Source of the DNA: Janibacter alkaliphilus
GTDB lineage: Bacteria > Actinomycetota > Actinomycetes > Actinomycetales > Dermatophilaceae
Reading direction: 5' to 3'
Assembly: GCF_013408565.1 (NCBI RefSeq)
Contig: NZ_JACBZX010000001.1
Span: 2,976,001 to 3,040,000, forward strand
DNA: 64,000 bases
Shown here: positions 34,730 to 47,409 of the stretch, one piece after another
Numbering within the stretch: position 1 is the stretch's first letter
Layout: every line of letters starts with the position of its first letter
Program-made: the position numbers and the translations under genes
Notes under the pieces: model-generated
Seen by the model: the letters and a program-made list of their open reading frames with translations, nothing else
Told to the model about the DNA's origin: nothing
Databases searched by the model: none

Positions 34730-35194
34730 TCAGTCCAGGGCCGCGAGGGCCTCGTGGTACCCGGCGAAGTCGCGGGCCTCCCCCGGTCCGTTGACCAGGC
34801 TCCACGCGACCTTCCCGGTGGTGTCGACGAGGAAGGTGCCGCGGATCGCGAAACCGCCCTCGTCGTTGAAGACGCCGTAGCGCGAGGCGACGTCGCCGTG
34901 CGGCCAGAAGTCGGCCAGCAGCGGGAAGAAGTACCCCTGCTGGTCGGCCCACGCCCGCAGGCTGAACATCGGGTCGCAGGAGACCGCCAGGACCTGCACC
35001 TTCTCCGACTCGAAGCCGGAGAGGTTGTCCCGGATCTCGCACAGCTCGCCGGTGCAGATCCCGGAGAAGGCGAAGGGGTAGAAGACGATGACGACCGCCT
35101 TCTTCCCAGCGAAGTCGGACAGGGAGACGTCCTGCCCGTTCTGGTCCTTGAGGGTGAAGTCGGGGGCGACGTCGCCGACGCTGATCTCGCTCAT
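34730..35194 (-). CDS. ahpE: One-cysteine peroxiredoxin, AhpE type
   Basis: 154-residue thioredoxin-fold peroxidase. VFYPFAFSGICTGELCEIRD carries the peroxidatic Cys in a TxxC-like context (SGICTGELC); the second Cys four residues later is a feature of this branch. VSCDPMFSLRAWADQQGYFFPLLADFWPHG follows. M. tuberculosis AhpE (153 aa) has the same length and the same neighbour (DUF3052). It reduces peroxides and peroxynitrite. A CAGACT -10 box lies 7 nt before ATG 35194. Confidence 0.9.
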   Translation of the reverse strand: MSEISVGDVAPDFTLKDQNGQDVSLSDFAGKKAVVIVFYPFAFSGICTGELCEIRDNLSGFESEKVQVLAVSCDPMFSLRAWADQQGYFFPLLADFWPHGDVASRYGVFNDEGGFAIRGTFLVDTTGKVAWSLVNGPGEARDFAGYHEALAALD

Positions 35195-35201
35195 GCGAGG
35201 C

Positions 35202-35207
35202 AGTCTG
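35202..35207 (-). promoter_or_regulatory. -10 box of ahpE (leaderless type)
   Basis: CAGACT on the minus strand, 7 nt before ATG 35194. Confidence 0.45.
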
Positions 35208-35223
35208 CCACTGATCGGCGCGC

Positions 35224-35655
35224 TCAGCGGCCGGTCTTGCGGGCCGCCAGCCGGGTGCCGACCCACGCGTCGGAGCACATCGCCGACCCGGAGGTGTGCA
35301 GGCCGGCCGTGCGGGCGGCCTCGTCGACCTCGCTGGGGTCGACCTCCTCGGGCTGCCCGGGGCGGGGGGTGACCAGGACGATGTCGCCGCCGTCCTCGAG
35401 GGTGCCGAGGGTGTCGACGAGCGCGTCGGTCAGGTCGCCGTCGCCGTCGCGCCACCACAGCAGGGCCACGTCGACGACCCCGGTGTAGTCCTCGTCCTCG
35501 AGCTCGCTGCCGACCAGCGCCTCGACCGAGCGACGGAAGTCCTCGTCGACGTCCTCGTCCCAGCCGTACTCCTGGACGATCTGCTCGGCGGCCAGCCCGA
35601 GCTTGCTCGCGGCCTCCTCGGTGGCCACGTTCTCGGTGGCCGAGTCCCCGGTCAC
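35224..35655 (-). CDS. DUF3052 family protein
   Basis: 143 residues: AASKLGLAAEQIVQEYGWDEDVDEDFRRSVE is the conserved core, followed by VVDVALLWWRDGDGDLTDALVD and GGDIVLVTPRPGQPEEVDPSEVDEAARTAGL. Actinobacteria-specific; Rv2239c sits next to ahpE in the same way. Function unknown. GTG 35655 overlaps the stop of the PH-domain gene (GTGA). Confidence 0.87.
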   Translation of the reverse strand: MTGDSATENVATEEAASKLGLAAEQIVQEYGWDEDVDEDFRRSVEALVGSELEDEDYTGVVDVALLWWRDGDGDLTDALVDTLGTLEDGGDIVLVTPRPGQPEEVDPSEVDEAARTAGLHTSGSAMCSDAWVGTRLAARKTGR

Positions 35656-37313
35656 GACGTGCGTCCTTCCGCTCGATGTACCTCCATGCCCGACAAGTGA
35701 AGGCCAGCAGCGCCGGATTCGCAACCGCCGTCCGGGCCGCGGGCCCCGCGGGCCGCGCTGGCGGCGGCCCCCTGCTGCGCGTACAGCCGCTCGGCGTCGG
35801 CCACCCGCAGGTGCGGCGTGACGGGCAGCACAGCGCCCGGCGTCGAGACCAGGTGCACCTGGGCCAGTCCGAGCCGGCGCTGCACGGGCCCCTGGTGCAG
35901 GCCCATCGACTGGATCCGGCCGTGCGGCACGATCTGCACGATGCGACCCGGCCAGCCGCGACGCAGCAGGGCCACCTCGGGGTCGACCACGGCGCCGTTG
36001 CGCCGCCAGGTCACCGGGTCCAGCAGCCGGGCCGCCGGCGGGCTGGCGTAGCGGTGCGCCGGCAGCGTGCCGTGCATCGCCCCGTCCAGGCCCTCCACCT
36101 CGATCCCGGGGGTCAGCGCGTCCAGCGTGGCCCGCACCTCGGCGTCGGTGCCGACCGGGACCAGCACCCCGGCGTCGGTGATCTCGTCGCCGCCGAGCTC
36201 CACCCCGGCCACGTTCACGCTGAGCCGCCACCAGCCGGACCAGCGCCACAGCCACGGCTGGGTGAGCTGGATCGCCTGCACCCGCTCGACCGGGATGGTC
36301 GAGGTGGAGATGTCGGTGAGCCCGTGCGCCACCCGCAACGTCTCGCCCTGCCGGACGAGGGTGAGGTTGGACCAGGTGAGCACGTGCTTGATCCGGTTGA
36401 AGGCGGCGAAGAGGATCGGCACGAAGAAGCCGCCGACCACGCCGAGCACGCCGAGCCCGGCGAAGAGCGCGGCCAGGGGCACGGCCACGACGACGATCAG
36501 CGTCGCCGGGGAGAGGAAGGTCGAGGCGAGCAGCCGCCCGAAGGGCATCTCCACCAGCGGCGGCCCGCTGGTCGGCGGCGGCAGTCCCGGGGTGCCCGAG
36601 GGCCGCTCCGGGGTGCCGCCGGGCGTGCCGGTCGCGCCAGCCGTACCCGTGCTCGGTGGCCGCGAGCGCTGCTCGGCGTCGGCGGCCAGCCCGAGCAGCC
36701 GGTCCTGCAGGGCCAGCGCGTCGGAGTGGGTGAGGAAGGCGAGGCGGACGTTGGAGTCGGCGCCGCCGGCCGACTCCACCTTCACCTCGGCCAGGCCGGA
36801 GAGGCGGGCGAGGATCGGCCGGCTGATCGAGACCGCCTGGATCCGGTCGTAGCGGATCTGCCGGTGCTGGCGGAAGATCGCCCCCCGGCGCAGCTCGATC
36901 GTGCTGGCCCCCAGGCGGTAGCGGGTGAACCACCAGGCCGCGACGCCCAGCGCGGCGACCAGCAGGATCGCCAGGACCAGCCCAAGGACGAGCAGCGCCG
37001 GGTGGTCCAGCGCCCATGCCTCGACGTCCGGCCCGCTGCCGTCGTGCTCCTGGTCCGGGCCTCCCGGCCGGTCCGAGGTGCCGGTGGCGGCCGAGAGGAT
37101 GTCGTCCATCACCTGGCTGAGCAGGTAGCCCAGCACCGCGACCATGAAGAGCCCGCCGCGCAGCAGCGGCGAGAGCGGATGGAAGCGGCGCCAGTCCTCG
37201 CCGCGCGGACCGGGGGCCGGCACCTCGTCCGTGCCCTGCTCCGCGGCTGGTTGGTCCGCCGGTCGCTCGTCGGCCGGCGGCGGCGGTCCGGCTCCCGGGT
37301 GTGCCGAGCTCAC
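35652..37313 (-). CDS. Membrane protein with three bacterial PH (bPH2/YdbT-like) domains
   Basis: 553 residues. A Pro-rich cytosolic N-terminus (about 40 residues) precedes two helices ([17 protein letters not shown] and [23 protein letters not shown]). bPH2 units start at about residues 125 ([22 protein letters not shown]), 330 ([18 protein letters not shown]) and 440 ([21 protein letters not shown]), with two more helices at about 265-310. YdbT and YdbS pairs are widespread; a role in envelope stress or bacteriocin tolerance has been reported for some. GTG 37313 overlaps the next gene (GTGA). Confidence 0.85.
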   Translation of the reverse strand: MSSAHPGAGPPPPADERPADQPAAEQGTDEVPAPGPRGEDWRRFHPLSPLLRGGLFMVAVLGYLLSQVMDDILSAATGTSDRPGGPDQEHDGSGPDVEAWALDHPALLVLGLVLAILLVAALGVAAWWFTRYRLGASTIELRRGAIFRQHRQIRYDRIQAVSISRPILARLSGLAEVKVESAGGADSNVRLAFLTHSDALALQDRLLGLAADAEQRSRPPSTGTAGATGTPGGTPERPSGTPGLPPPTSGPPLVEMPFGRLLASTFLSPATLIVVVAVPLAALFAGLGVLGVVGGFFVPILFAAFNRIKHVLTWSNLTLVRQGETLRVAHGLTDISTSTIPVERVQAIQLTQPWLWRWSGWWRLSVNVAGVELGGDEITDAGVLVPVGTDAEVRATLDALTPGIEVEGLDGAMHGTLPAHRYASPPAARLLDPVTWRRNGAVVDPEVALLRRGWPGRIVQIVPHGRIQSMGLHQGPVQRRLGLAQVHLVSTPGAVLPVTPHLRVADAERLYAQQGAAASAARGARGPDGGCESGAAGLHLSGMEVHRAEGRTS

Positions 37314-37849
37314 AGCCCGGCCCGTCGGCTCTCGCCGAGCTCGGTGAGCCGCTCGCGCAGCTCCTCCGCGGTCTCGGACGGCAGCCCCGGCAGGTCGCCC
37401 GAGCTGGCCGGGCTGGCGGTGTGCACCTCGATGCCGGCCAGGCCGTAGCGCCGCATCAGCGGCCCGGCGGCGACGTCGACGTACTGGATCCGGCCGTAGG
37501 GGATGGTCACCATGCGGCGGAACATCCGCCCCTTGCGGATCGCCAGCTCGTCCTCGAGCTCGGCGTAGCTGATCGCCGGCACCTGCCGCACGATCAGCCA
37601 CTGGCACCACAGCCAGCCGACGACCAGCACGCCGGCGAGCACCCAGAGCCACGGCCACAGCAGCACGGCGGCGACGACCGCGCCGACGAGCAGCGGGGCG
37701 AGGCAGAGCGCGGCGGTGATGCTGCGCACCGCGACGAGCGAGGTGGAGACCGGCCGCCAGGGCGCGCCGTCCTGCGCGCGCAGGCCGAGCTGCAGGGTGG
37801 CCCGCGGTCCGGTCTGCGGCGGGTCTGGCTGCTGCGACATGTCGCTCAC
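37310..37849 (-). CDS. Membrane protein with one bacterial PH domain (YdbS-like)
   Basis: 179 residues: two close helices at about residues 45-85 ([40 protein letters not shown]) then one bPH2 unit ([51 protein letters not shown]). It is the partner of the following three-PH protein. GTG 37849 is preferred over ATG 37840 because a TTGGAT -10 box sits 6 nt before it. Confidence 0.85.
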   Translation of the reverse strand: MSDMSQQPDPPQTGPRATLQLGLRAQDGAPWRPVSTSLVAVRSITAALCLAPLLVGAVVAAVLLWPWLWVLAGVLVVGWLWCQWLIVRQVPAISYAELEDELAIRKGRMFRRMVTIPYGRIQYVDVAAGPLMRRYGLAGIEVHTASPASSGDLPGLPSETAEELRERLTELGESRRAGL

Positions 37850-37855
37850 GCTCTC

Positions 37856-37861
37856 ATCCAA
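37856..37861 (-). promoter_or_regulatory. -10 box of the PH-domain operon (leaderless type)
   Basis: TTGGAT on the minus strand, 6 nt before GTG 37849. It supports the GTG over the in-frame ATG three codons later. Confidence 0.4.
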
Positions 37862-37978
37862 GCAGCCGTCCTTTCTCGAGGCAGGCCCGAGTGGGCACGA
37901 CCGGGGGTCCGGGTGGAAGGATGGGTGTGCTGCACACCACACCGGGCAGCAGGGCCGACCCCCGAAAGGACGTTGGAC

Positions 37979-40759
37979 GTGACCGTCAACGACGACCGCC
38001 CGAACGATGGACCGATCCTCAACGGCATCCCGACCCATCTGCCGGACATCGACGCCGAGGAGACCCAGGAGTGGCTGGACAGCCTGGACGGGCTGATCGA
38101 CGAGTCCGGGCGGTCCCGGGCCCGCTACGTCATGCTGCGCCTGCTCGAGCGCGCCCGGGCCATGAACGTCGGCGTCCCGTCGCTGACCACCACCGACTAC
38201 GTCAACACCATCCCGCCGGAGCACGAGCCCTGGTACCCCGGTGACGAGGAGATCGAGCGGCGCTACCGCGCCTGGATCCGGTGGAACGCGGCGGTCCAGG
38301 TGCACCGCGCCCAGCGGCCCGACGTGGCCGTCGGCGGGCACATCTCCACCTACGCCTCCGCGGCCACCCTCTACGAGGTCGGCTTCAACCACTTCTGGCG
38401 AGGCAAGGACCACAAGGGCGGCGGCGACCAGATCTTCTTCCAGGGGCACGCCTCCCCCGGCATGTACGCCCGGGCCTTCCTCGAGGGACGCCTGACCGAG
38501 GAGCAGATGGACGGCTTCCGGCAGGAGAAGAGCCACGTCGTCGACGGCGAGGTCGAGGGGCTGCCCAGCTACCCGCACCCGCGACTGATGAGCACCTTCT
38601 GGGAGTTCCCGACGGTCTCGATGGGGATCGGCCCGATGAACGCGATCTACCAGGCGCAGTTCAACAAGTACCTGCACAACCGGGGCATCAAGGACACCAG
38701 CGAGCAGCACGTCTGGGCCTTCCTCGGCGACGGCGAGATGGACGAGCCGGAGAGCCGGGGGCTGCTGCAGACGGCCGCCTTCGAGGAGCTGGACAACCTC
38801 ACCTTCGTCATCAACTGCAACCTGCAGCGGCTGGACGGCCCGGTGCGCGGCAACGGCAAGATCGTCCAGGAGCTCGAGGCCTTCTTCCGCGGCGCCGGGT
38901 GGAACGTCATCAAGGTCGTCTGGGGCCGCGGCTGGGACCCGCTGCTGGCCGCCGACCGCGACGGCGCGCTGGTCAACCTCATGAACCAGACGCCGGACGG
39001 CGACTACCAGACCTTCCGGGCCAACGACGGCGCCTACGTCCGGGAGAACTTCTTCGACCGCGACCCGCGCACCCGCAAGCTCGTCGAGGACTGGAGCGAC
39101 GCGGACATCTGGTGGCGGCTCAAGCGCGGCGGGCACGACTACAACAAGGTCTACGCCGCCTACAAGGCCGCGATGGAGCACAGCGGGCAGCCGACGGTCA
39201 TCCTCGTCAAGACGATCAAGGGCTACGGCCTGGGCACCCACTTCGCCGGCCGCAACGCCACCCACCAGATGAAGAAGCTCACCCTGGAGGACCTCAAGGG
39301 GCTGCGCGACGGGCTGAAGATCCCGATCAGCGACGAGGAGCTGGAGAAGGACCCCTACCTGCCGCCCTACTACCACCCGGGCGAGGAGGACGAGGCGATC
39401 CGCTACATGCTCGAGCGTCGCCGCAAGCTCGGTGGCGGGCTGCCGGAGCGGCGGGTGGACTACCCGCAGCTGTCGCTGCCGCCGAGCAAGGCCTACGAGA
39501 TCGTCAAGAAGGGCTCCGGCAAGCAGGAGGTCGCCACGACCATGGCGTGGGTGCGCCTGCTCAAGGACCTCATGCGGGACAAGGAGTTCGGCAAGCGGAT
39601 CGTGCCGATCATCCCGGACGAGGCGCGCACCTTCGGGATGGACAGCTTCTTCCCCACCGCGAAGATCTACAACCCGCACGGGCAGACCTACACCTCGGTG
39701 GACGCCGAGCTCATGCTCGCCTACAAGGAGTCCACCGCCGGGCAGCTGATCCACACCGGGATCAACGAAGGGGGCTCCGTCGCCGCCTTCACCGCGGCCG
39801 GCACCTCCTACGCCACCCACGGCGAGCCGATGATCCCGGTCTACATCTTCTACTCGATGTTCGGCTTCCAGCGCACCGGCGACGGGATCTGGGCGGCCGC
39901 CGACCAGATGAGCCGCGGCTTCCTGCTCGGCGCCACCGCCGGGCGGACCACGCTGACCGGCGAGGGGCTGCAGCACGCCGACGGGCACAGCCTGCTGCTC
40001 GCGGCGACCAACCCCGCGGTGGAGGCCTGGGACCCCGCCTTCGGCTTCGAGATCGGGCACATCATGCGCCACGGTCTGGAGACGATGTACGGCGGCGACG
40101 CCCCGGCCAACGACCCCTCGCGCAACGTCATCTACTACCTCACGCTCTACAACGAGCCGATGGTCATGCCGCCTGAGCCGGACGGTCTGGACGTCGAGGC
40201 GCTGCTGAAGGGCATGTACCTCTACGCCGAGGGCGAGGGCGACGACGCGCCGCGGGCGCAGGTGCTGGCCAGCGGCGTCGGCATGCCGTGGGCGCTGGAG
40301 GCCCAGCAGCTGCTGCGCGACGACTGGGGCGTGGCCGCCGACGTGTGGTCGGTGACCAGCTGGTCGCGGCTGCGCCGGGAGGCGATGGACTGCGACGAGC
40401 AGGCCTTCCTGCACCCCGAGGACGGGCGGCGCACGCCGTGGGTCACCGAGGCGCTGGCCGACCGGAAGGGCCCGGTCGTCGCGGTCTCGGACTACATGAA
40501 GCAGGTGCAGGACCAGATCGGTCCGTGGGTGCCGGGCGACTACGCGGCGCTGGGCACCGACGGATTCGGCTTCTCCGACACCCGGGCCGCGGCCCGCCGC
40601 TTCTTCCACGTCGACGGCCCGTCGGTCGCGGTGCGCACCCTGCAGATGCTCGCCGAGCGTGGCGAGGTGGCGCAGGACGTCCCGGCGAAGGCGGCCGAGA
40701 AGTACCGGCTGCTCGACGTCACCGCCGGCGAGTCCGGCAACGCCGGCGGCGACGCCTGA
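37979..40759 (+). CDS. aceE: Pyruvate dehydrogenase E1, homodimeric type
   Basis: 926 residues. Thiamine-diphosphate enzyme that decarboxylates pyruvate and acetylates the lipoyl E2. Motifs: [32 protein letters not shown], the ThDP motif [12 protein letters not shown]...[32 protein letters not shown], and the transketolase-like second half with [20 protein letters not shown] and [14 protein letters not shown]. No E2 or E3 genes are adjacent, as in other actinobacteria that share them with the OGDH complex. GTG 37979 has GAAAGGA upstream. It stands next to the FAS-II operon, its acetyl-CoA consumer. Confidence 0.97.
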   Translation: MTVNDDRPNDGPILNGIPTHLPDIDAEETQEWLDSLDGLIDESGRSRARYVMLRLLERARAMNVGVPSLTTTDYVNTIPPEHEPWYPGDEEIERRYRAWIRWNAAVQVHRAQRPDVAVGGHISTYASAATLYEVGFNHFWRGKDHKGGGDQIFFQGHASPGMYARAFLEGRLTEEQMDGFRQEKSHVVDGEVEGLPSYPHPRLMSTFWEFPTVSMGIGPMNAIYQAQFNKYLHNRGIKDTSEQHVWAFLGDGEMDEPESRGLLQTAAFEELDNLTFVINCNLQRLDGPVRGNGKIVQELEAFFRGAGWNVIKVVWGRGWDPLLAADRDGALVNLMNQTPDGDYQTFRANDGAYVRENFFDRDPRTRKLVEDWSDADIWWRLKRGGHDYNKVYAAYKAAMEHSGQPTVILVKTIKGYGLGTHFAGRNATHQMKKLTLEDLKGLRDGLKIPISDEELEKDPYLPPYYHPGEEDEAIRYMLERRRKLGGGLPERRVDYPQLSLPPSKAYEIVKKGSGKQEVATTMAWVRLLKDLMRDKEFGKRIVPIIPDEARTFGMDSFFPTAKIYNPHGQTYTSVDAELMLAYKESTAGQLIHTGINEGGSVAAFTAAGTSYATHGEPMIPVYIFYSMFGFQRTGDGIWAAADQMSRGFLLGATAGRTTLTGEGLQHADGHSLLLAATNPAVEAWDPAFGFEIGHIMRHGLETMYGGDAPANDPSRNVIYYLTLYNEPMVMPPEPDGLDVEALLKGMYLYAEGEGDDAPRAQVLASGVGMPWALEAQQLLRDDWGVAADVWSVTSWSRLRREAMDCDEQAFLHPEDGRRTPWVTEALADRKGPVVAVSDYMKQVQDQIGPWVPGDYAALGTDGFGFSDTRAAARRFFHVDGPSVAVRTLQMLAERGEVAQDVPAKAAEKYRLLDVTAGESGNAGGDA

Positions 40760-40809
40760 CGGGCCGCGGACGCTGACGGGGCGATGACACCGACGCGTCG
40801 TTGACGCAG

Positions 40810-41355
40810 ATGACCGGGACCAGGTGGCGGGCGGCGCTCGCTGCCGTGGTCCCGGTCGTCACCGCGTCGTGCCTCGTCGGGCCGGCCGCCCCGTGGGGAT
40901 CGCCGCACGTCGAGGTCTCGCTCGCCGGGTGGAGCCAGGGAAGTGTCTACACCGAGGCCGATCGCCTCTTCACAGTCGTGTCGTTCGACGGCTTCTGCGC
41001 GCGCGCCGACGACGTCGTCACCCTCGATGGAGTCGAGTTCATCACGTCCTCCGGGATGGAGGTCGTTCGGGCTGGCTACACCGACCGGCGTCCCACCTCC
41101 GGTCTCCAGGAGGGTGGGTGGGCCGAGCACGACATCAGCACCACCGATCGGATGCGGAGGTGCTCCGACACGGAGCAGACCCTCGTCATGGAGGTGCGAC
41201 GCACCGGGACGGGCAACGTCTGGAGCTCCGGCCTACGAGTGCATACCGTCGAGGCCGGCACCTATGAGGGACAAGCCCGCTCGATGTTCTGCCCGCGCAC
41301 CGACGGCTGCACCCAGCAGGAGTTCGAGTCGGTCCCGGAGGTCGACGTCGACTGA
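40810..41355 (+). CDS. Secreted or lipoprotein-like hypothetical protein
   Basis: 181 residues. N-terminus RWRAALAAVVPVVTASCLVG is a signal peptide with a marginal lipobox (TASC), so the protein is exported and possibly lipidated. The mature part is polar with four further cysteines and no motif I recognise. It ends in an acidic VPEVDVD. A strong hairpin terminator follows. GC is somewhat lower than its neighbours, and homologues may be rare. Start ATG 40810 fits the signal peptide. Confidence 0.7.
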   Translation: MTGTRWRAALAAVVPVVTASCLVGPAAPWGSPHVEVSLAGWSQGSVYTEADRLFTVVSFDGFCARADDVVTLDGVEFITSSGMEVVRAGYTDRRPTSGLQEGGWAEHDISTTDRMRRCSDTEQTLVMEVRRTGTGNVWSSGLRVHTVEAGTYEGQARSMFCPRTDGCTQQEFESVPEVDVD

Positions 41356-41389
41356 GGCCGAGCAGCGCCTGTCCATCACAGCCTGATCA

Positions 41390-41423
41390 CGGTGCCCCGA
41401 GGGTGACAACCCTCGGGGCACCG
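41390..41423 (+). terminator. Perfect hairpin terminator
   Basis: A 15-bp stem (GGTGCCCCGAGGGT with ACCCTCGGGGCACC plus an outer C-G pair) with a GACA loop, 35 bp after the stop at 41355. No U tract. Confidence 0.8.
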
Positions 41424-41495
41424 GTGGCGTCGGAGGGGGTGCAGGTGCGGCACGGAGGCCGCACCCTCGCCCACATCGACCAGGAGGAACCACCC

Positions 41496-42055
41496 ATGTC
41501 CGTCCGACGTCTCGCCGCCACCGCCCCGCTCGGTGTCGCCCTAGCCGCGCTGCTCGTGCCGCAGACCGCGACCGCCGAGCCGGGCCCCCCGAACGAGCCC
41601 GAGCTGACCCCTTCGTACCTGACCTCCACGGTCGTCGAGGGCTCGCTGGAGGGCACCCCGGGCAACCGGCACCAGATCGTCGTCGACCGCAGCCAGCGCG
41701 ACACCGTCGACGGCTGGGTCCGCTCCTGGAGCTGCCCCGAGGGCGCCACCGTCACGATGACCTGGGCCTCGTCGAGCTGCACGTACCGGCTGACCCAGGA
41801 CCTGCGCAGCCAGTACGGCACCAGCGCGGACGAGTGGCTCAGCTCCACCGGCCGCTCGGCCACCGTCTCCGCGCCGAACCTCGTCGGGGTCAACCGCGAC
41901 ACCGGCTACGTGCGCCGGCTGCCGCTGGAGCTGACCTTCGTCGCCGGCCAGGACGCCACCCTCACCCAGGAGGTCAGCTCGTACACCTACTCGCCGGCGC
42001 GGGTCCGGGGCGAGATCGGCGGCGCCCGCTACGCCGACAGCGACGGCTACGTCGG

Positions 42056-42077
<22 letters not shown>
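41496..42077 (+). CDS. Secreted hypothetical protein
   Basis: 193 residues with a clear Sec signal peptide (RRLAATAPLGVALAALLVPQTATA, cut before EPGPP). The mature protein is small and beta-rich with two cysteines (SWSCPEGATVTMTWASSSC), which probably form a disulfide. No known domain recognised. CAGGAGG upstream of ATG 41496 is a strong ribosome site. Its last 22 bp overlap the convergent phosphodiesterase gene. Confidence 0.8.
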
Positions 42078-44904
<2,827 letters not shown>

Positions 44905-44941
44905 CGCGGGTCCGGCACCGACCGACACCCGCCCGGACCAC

Positions 44942-44958
44942 TTGTCCGGTCCGGACAA
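44942..44958 (+). promoter_or_regulatory. Palindromic operator candidate upstream of fasR
   Basis: TTGTCCGG-T-CCGGACAA, a perfect 8-bp inverted repeat with a one-base centre, ending 1 bp before the TAGACT -10 box of the regulator gene. A protein bound here would cover the -35 to -10 spacer, so autoregulation is likely. Confidence 0.6.
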
Positions 44959-44959
44959 A

Positions 44960-44965
44960 TAGACT
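44960..44965 (+). promoter_or_regulatory. -10 box of fasR (leaderless type)
   Basis: TAGACT, 7 nt before ATG 44973, with no ribosome site. Confidence 0.55.
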
Positions 44966-44972
44966 GCGGCGC

Positions 44973-46169
44973 ATGGCTCCTCGCTCCCGCCACGGCTCGT
45001 CGCTCTCGGCGACCACCCGGCTGCAGGTGCGGCGGGCCGGCGGCGAGCTGGCCACCACCGCCACCCGGCGGATCGAGGAGCGCTACGGGTGGTACGCCGA
45101 CCTCACCGCGCGGCAGCGCTCCTGGGTCGCCCAGGTCGCCCAGGCGGGCATCTCCGGCTTCATCGAGTGGGTCGACGGGCACGGCCGCCAGGACCCCCGG
45201 ACCACCTTCGCCGCCGCCCCGCGCGAGCTGACCCGGGCGATCACCCTGGCCCAGACCCTCGAGCTCTCCCGGACCGTCATCGAAGTGGTCGACGCGGCCG
45301 TCGAGGACCTCGCCACCGCCGGCGACGTCCCCGCGCTGCGCGAGGCGGTGCTGCGCTACTCCACCGAGGTCGCCTTCGGCGCCGCCCAGGTCTACGCCAC
45401 CGCCGCCGAGCAGCGCGGCGCCTGGGACGCCCGCCTGGAGTCGCTGGTCATCGACGCGGTGATGCGCGGCGAGATGGACGACTCGCTGCTCACCCGCGCC
45501 GCCGCGCTCGGCTGGGACGACGTGCACGACGTCGTCGTCATCGTCGGCGAGTCGCCGCACGTCGGGGACCCCACCACCGAGCCGGCCGAGGCCGCGGCCG
45601 CGCTGCACCGGGCCGCGGCCCGTCTCGACCACCCGGCCCTGGCCGGGGTGCAGGGCGGGCGGCTGGTAGCGGTGCTCGGCGGGGTCGCCGACCCGGCCCG
45701 GCGCACCGCCACCCTGGCCGGCCTCTTCGGTCCCGGCCCGCTGGTCCACGGCACCCTGGTCGAGGATCTCGTCGAGGGGGCGATCTCGGCGGCCGCGGCG
45801 GTGGCCGGGCACGATGCGGCGCACGGCTGGGCCGGCTGCCCGCGCCCGGTGGCCGCCGACGACCTGCTGGCCGAGCGCACCCTCGTCGGCGACGAGCTGG
45901 CCCGGGCCAGCCTGGTCGCCCGCATCCACCAGCCGCTGCTGGCGCACCCGGCGCTGCTGCAGACCGCGCGCACCTACCTCGACAGCAGCGCCGGCCTGGA
46001 GGGCACCGCACGCGAGCTCATCGTGCACGTCAACACCGTGCGCTACCGGCTGCGCCGGATCGCCGAGATCACCGGCTACGAGATCACCGACCCGCACGAC
46101 GCCTTCACCGTGCGGGTCGCGCTGACCCTCGGCACCATCTTGGAGGGTTCCTCCAAAGACCCGGCGTGA
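44973..46169 (+). CDS. fasR: PucR/CdaR-family regulator of fatty-acid synthesis
   Basis: 398 residues. The C-terminal PucR-type HTH is clear: LARTYLDSSAGLEGTARELIVHVNTVRYRLRRIAEITGYEI-like sequence from about residue 335 (broken here as TARELIVHVNTVRYRLRRI). The middle is a GGDEF-like CdaR region, and the N-terminal ~110 residues are helical. Position directly before fabD matches Streptomyces FasR (SCO2386), an activator of the fab operon, and Rv2242. The fabD start is 55 bp downstream. A palindrome overlaps its own promoter. Confidence 0.85.
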   Translation: MAPRSRHGSSLSATTRLQVRRAGGELATTATRRIEERYGWYADLTARQRSWVAQVAQAGISGFIEWVDGHGRQDPRTTFAAAPRELTRAITLAQTLELSRTVIEVVDAAVEDLATAGDVPALREAVLRYSTEVAFGAAQVYATAAEQRGAWDARLESLVIDAVMRGEMDDSLLTRAAALGWDDVHDVVVIVGESPHVGDPTTEPAEAAAALHRAAARLDHPALAGVQGGRLVAVLGGVADPARRTATLAGLFGPGPLVHGTLVEDLVEGAISAAAAVAGHDAAHGWAGCPRPVAADDLLAERTLVGDELARASLVARIHQPLLAHPALLQTARTYLDSSAGLEGTARELIVHVNTVRYRLRRIAEITGYEITDPHDAFTVRVALTLGTILEGSSKDPA

Positions 46170-46224
46170 TTGTCTGTCGGCGCCGCCGTCGCCGTGACCT
46201 CCCCGAGACCGGGACGCTGGATAC

Positions 46225-47409
46225 GTGCTTGCGATCACGTGCCCCGGACAGGGCTCCCAGACCCCCGGCTTCCTCGCTCCCTGGCTGGAGCTCCCCGGAA
46301 CCGGCGAACGCCTCGACTGGCTGGGCACCGTGGCCGGCATCGACCTGCGCACCCACGGCACCACCAGCGACGAGGCCACGATCAAGGACACCGCGGTCGC
46401 CCAGCCGCTGATCGTCGGCGCCGGGCTGGTCACCCTGCTCTCCCTCTTCTCCCACCCGGCCGACGGCTTCCGCGTGGTCGGCGTCGGCGCCGGCCACAGC
46501 GTCGGCGAGATCACCGCGGCCAGCGCCGCCGGGGTCATCTCCGCCGAGCAGGCGATGGTCCTGGTCCGCGAGCGCGGCAACGCGATGGCGACCGCGAGCG
46601 CGGTCACCCCGACCGGCATGAGCGCCGTCGTCGGCGGCGACGAGGACGAGGTGATCGCGGCCATCGAGCGCCACGGACTGACCCCGGCCAACCGCAACGG
46701 CTCCGGCCAGGTGGTCGCCGCCGGCACGATGGAGGACCTCGCCGCGCTCGCCGAGGACCCGCCGGCCAAGGCCCGGGTGATGCCGCTGAAGGTGGCTGGC
46801 GCCTTCCACACCGAGCACATGGCCCCGGCCGTGGACGTCCTCGCCCGGCACGCCCGGGCGATCTCCACCCATGACGCCCGGGTGCCGATCCTCTCCAACG
46901 CCGACGGCAGCGTCGTGCACTCCGGCACCGAGGTGCTGCGCCGGATCGTCTCCCAGGTCAGCCGCCCGGTCCGCTGGGACCTGACCATGGAGGCGATGAA
47001 GAGCCTGGGCGTTACCGGCCTCATCGAGATCCCGCCGTCGGGCACCCTCACCGGTCTCGCCAAGCGCGGCCTGAAGGGGGTCGAGACCCTGGCGCTGAAG
47101 ACCCCCGACGACCTCGAGGCCGCCCACCGGATGGTCCGCGAGCACGGCGAGTCGCGCACCGCCTCGGCCCCCGCCTGGCGGATCGTCGTCGCCCCGGTCA
47201 AGGGCACGGTCTCGATCCCCGAGCACGCCGTCTCCGGGAGCCTGCCGAGCAACACCGTCGTCGCCCAGGTCTCCTCGCTGCGCGACACGCACGACGTGCT
47301 CGCCCCGCACGGCGGTCAGGTCGTCGAGTGGCTCGTCGAGGACGGCGACCCGGTCAGCCCCGGCCAGCCGCTGGTGCGGCTGCACCCCGAGGGCGAGGTC
47401 TCGGCGTGA
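46225..47409 (+). CDS. fabD: Malonyl-CoA:ACP transacylase with a C-terminal lipoyl/biotinyl-like domain
   Basis: 394 residues, about 85 longer than usual. Residues 1-305 are FabD: CPGQGSQTPGF, GHSVGEITAAS with the catalytic Ser, NRNGSGQVVAAG, AFHTEHM with the catalytic His, and TGLIEIPPSGTLTGL. Residues ~312-392 continue in frame into a lipoyl/biotinyl-type sandwich: APVKGTVSI, then DVLAPHGGQVVEWLVEDGD and PVSPGQPLVRL. The hairpin that normally carries the modified Lys (MKM or DKA) reads VSSLRDTHD, so it cannot be lipoylated or biotinylated. Charges ACP with malonate. The GTG start fits homologues (LAITCPGQGSQ). Confidence 0.94.
   Translation: MLAITCPGQGSQTPGFLAPWLELPGTGERLDWLGTVAGIDLRTHGTTSDEATIKDTAVAQPLIVGAGLVTLLSLFSHPADGFRVVGVGAGHSVGEITAASAAGVISAEQAMVLVRERGNAMATASAVTPTGMSAVVGGDEDEVIAAIERHGLTPANRNGSGQVVAAGTMEDLAALAEDPPAKARVMPLKVAGAFHTEHMAPAVDVLARHARAISTHDARVPILSNADGSVVHSGTEVLRRIVSQVSRPVRWDLTMEAMKSLGVTGLIEIPPSGTLTGLAKRGLKGVETLALKTPDDLEAAHRMVREHGESRTASAPAWRIVVAPVKGTVSIPEHAVSGSLPSNTVVAQVSSLRDTHDVLAPHGGQVVEWLVEDGDPVSPGQPLVRLHPEGEVSA

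Noticed and set aside
46225..47409. A separate small biotin-carrier gene after fabD
   Set aside because: The lipoyl-like segment is in the same frame as fabD, with no stop, start or ribosome site between, and it lacks the lysine.
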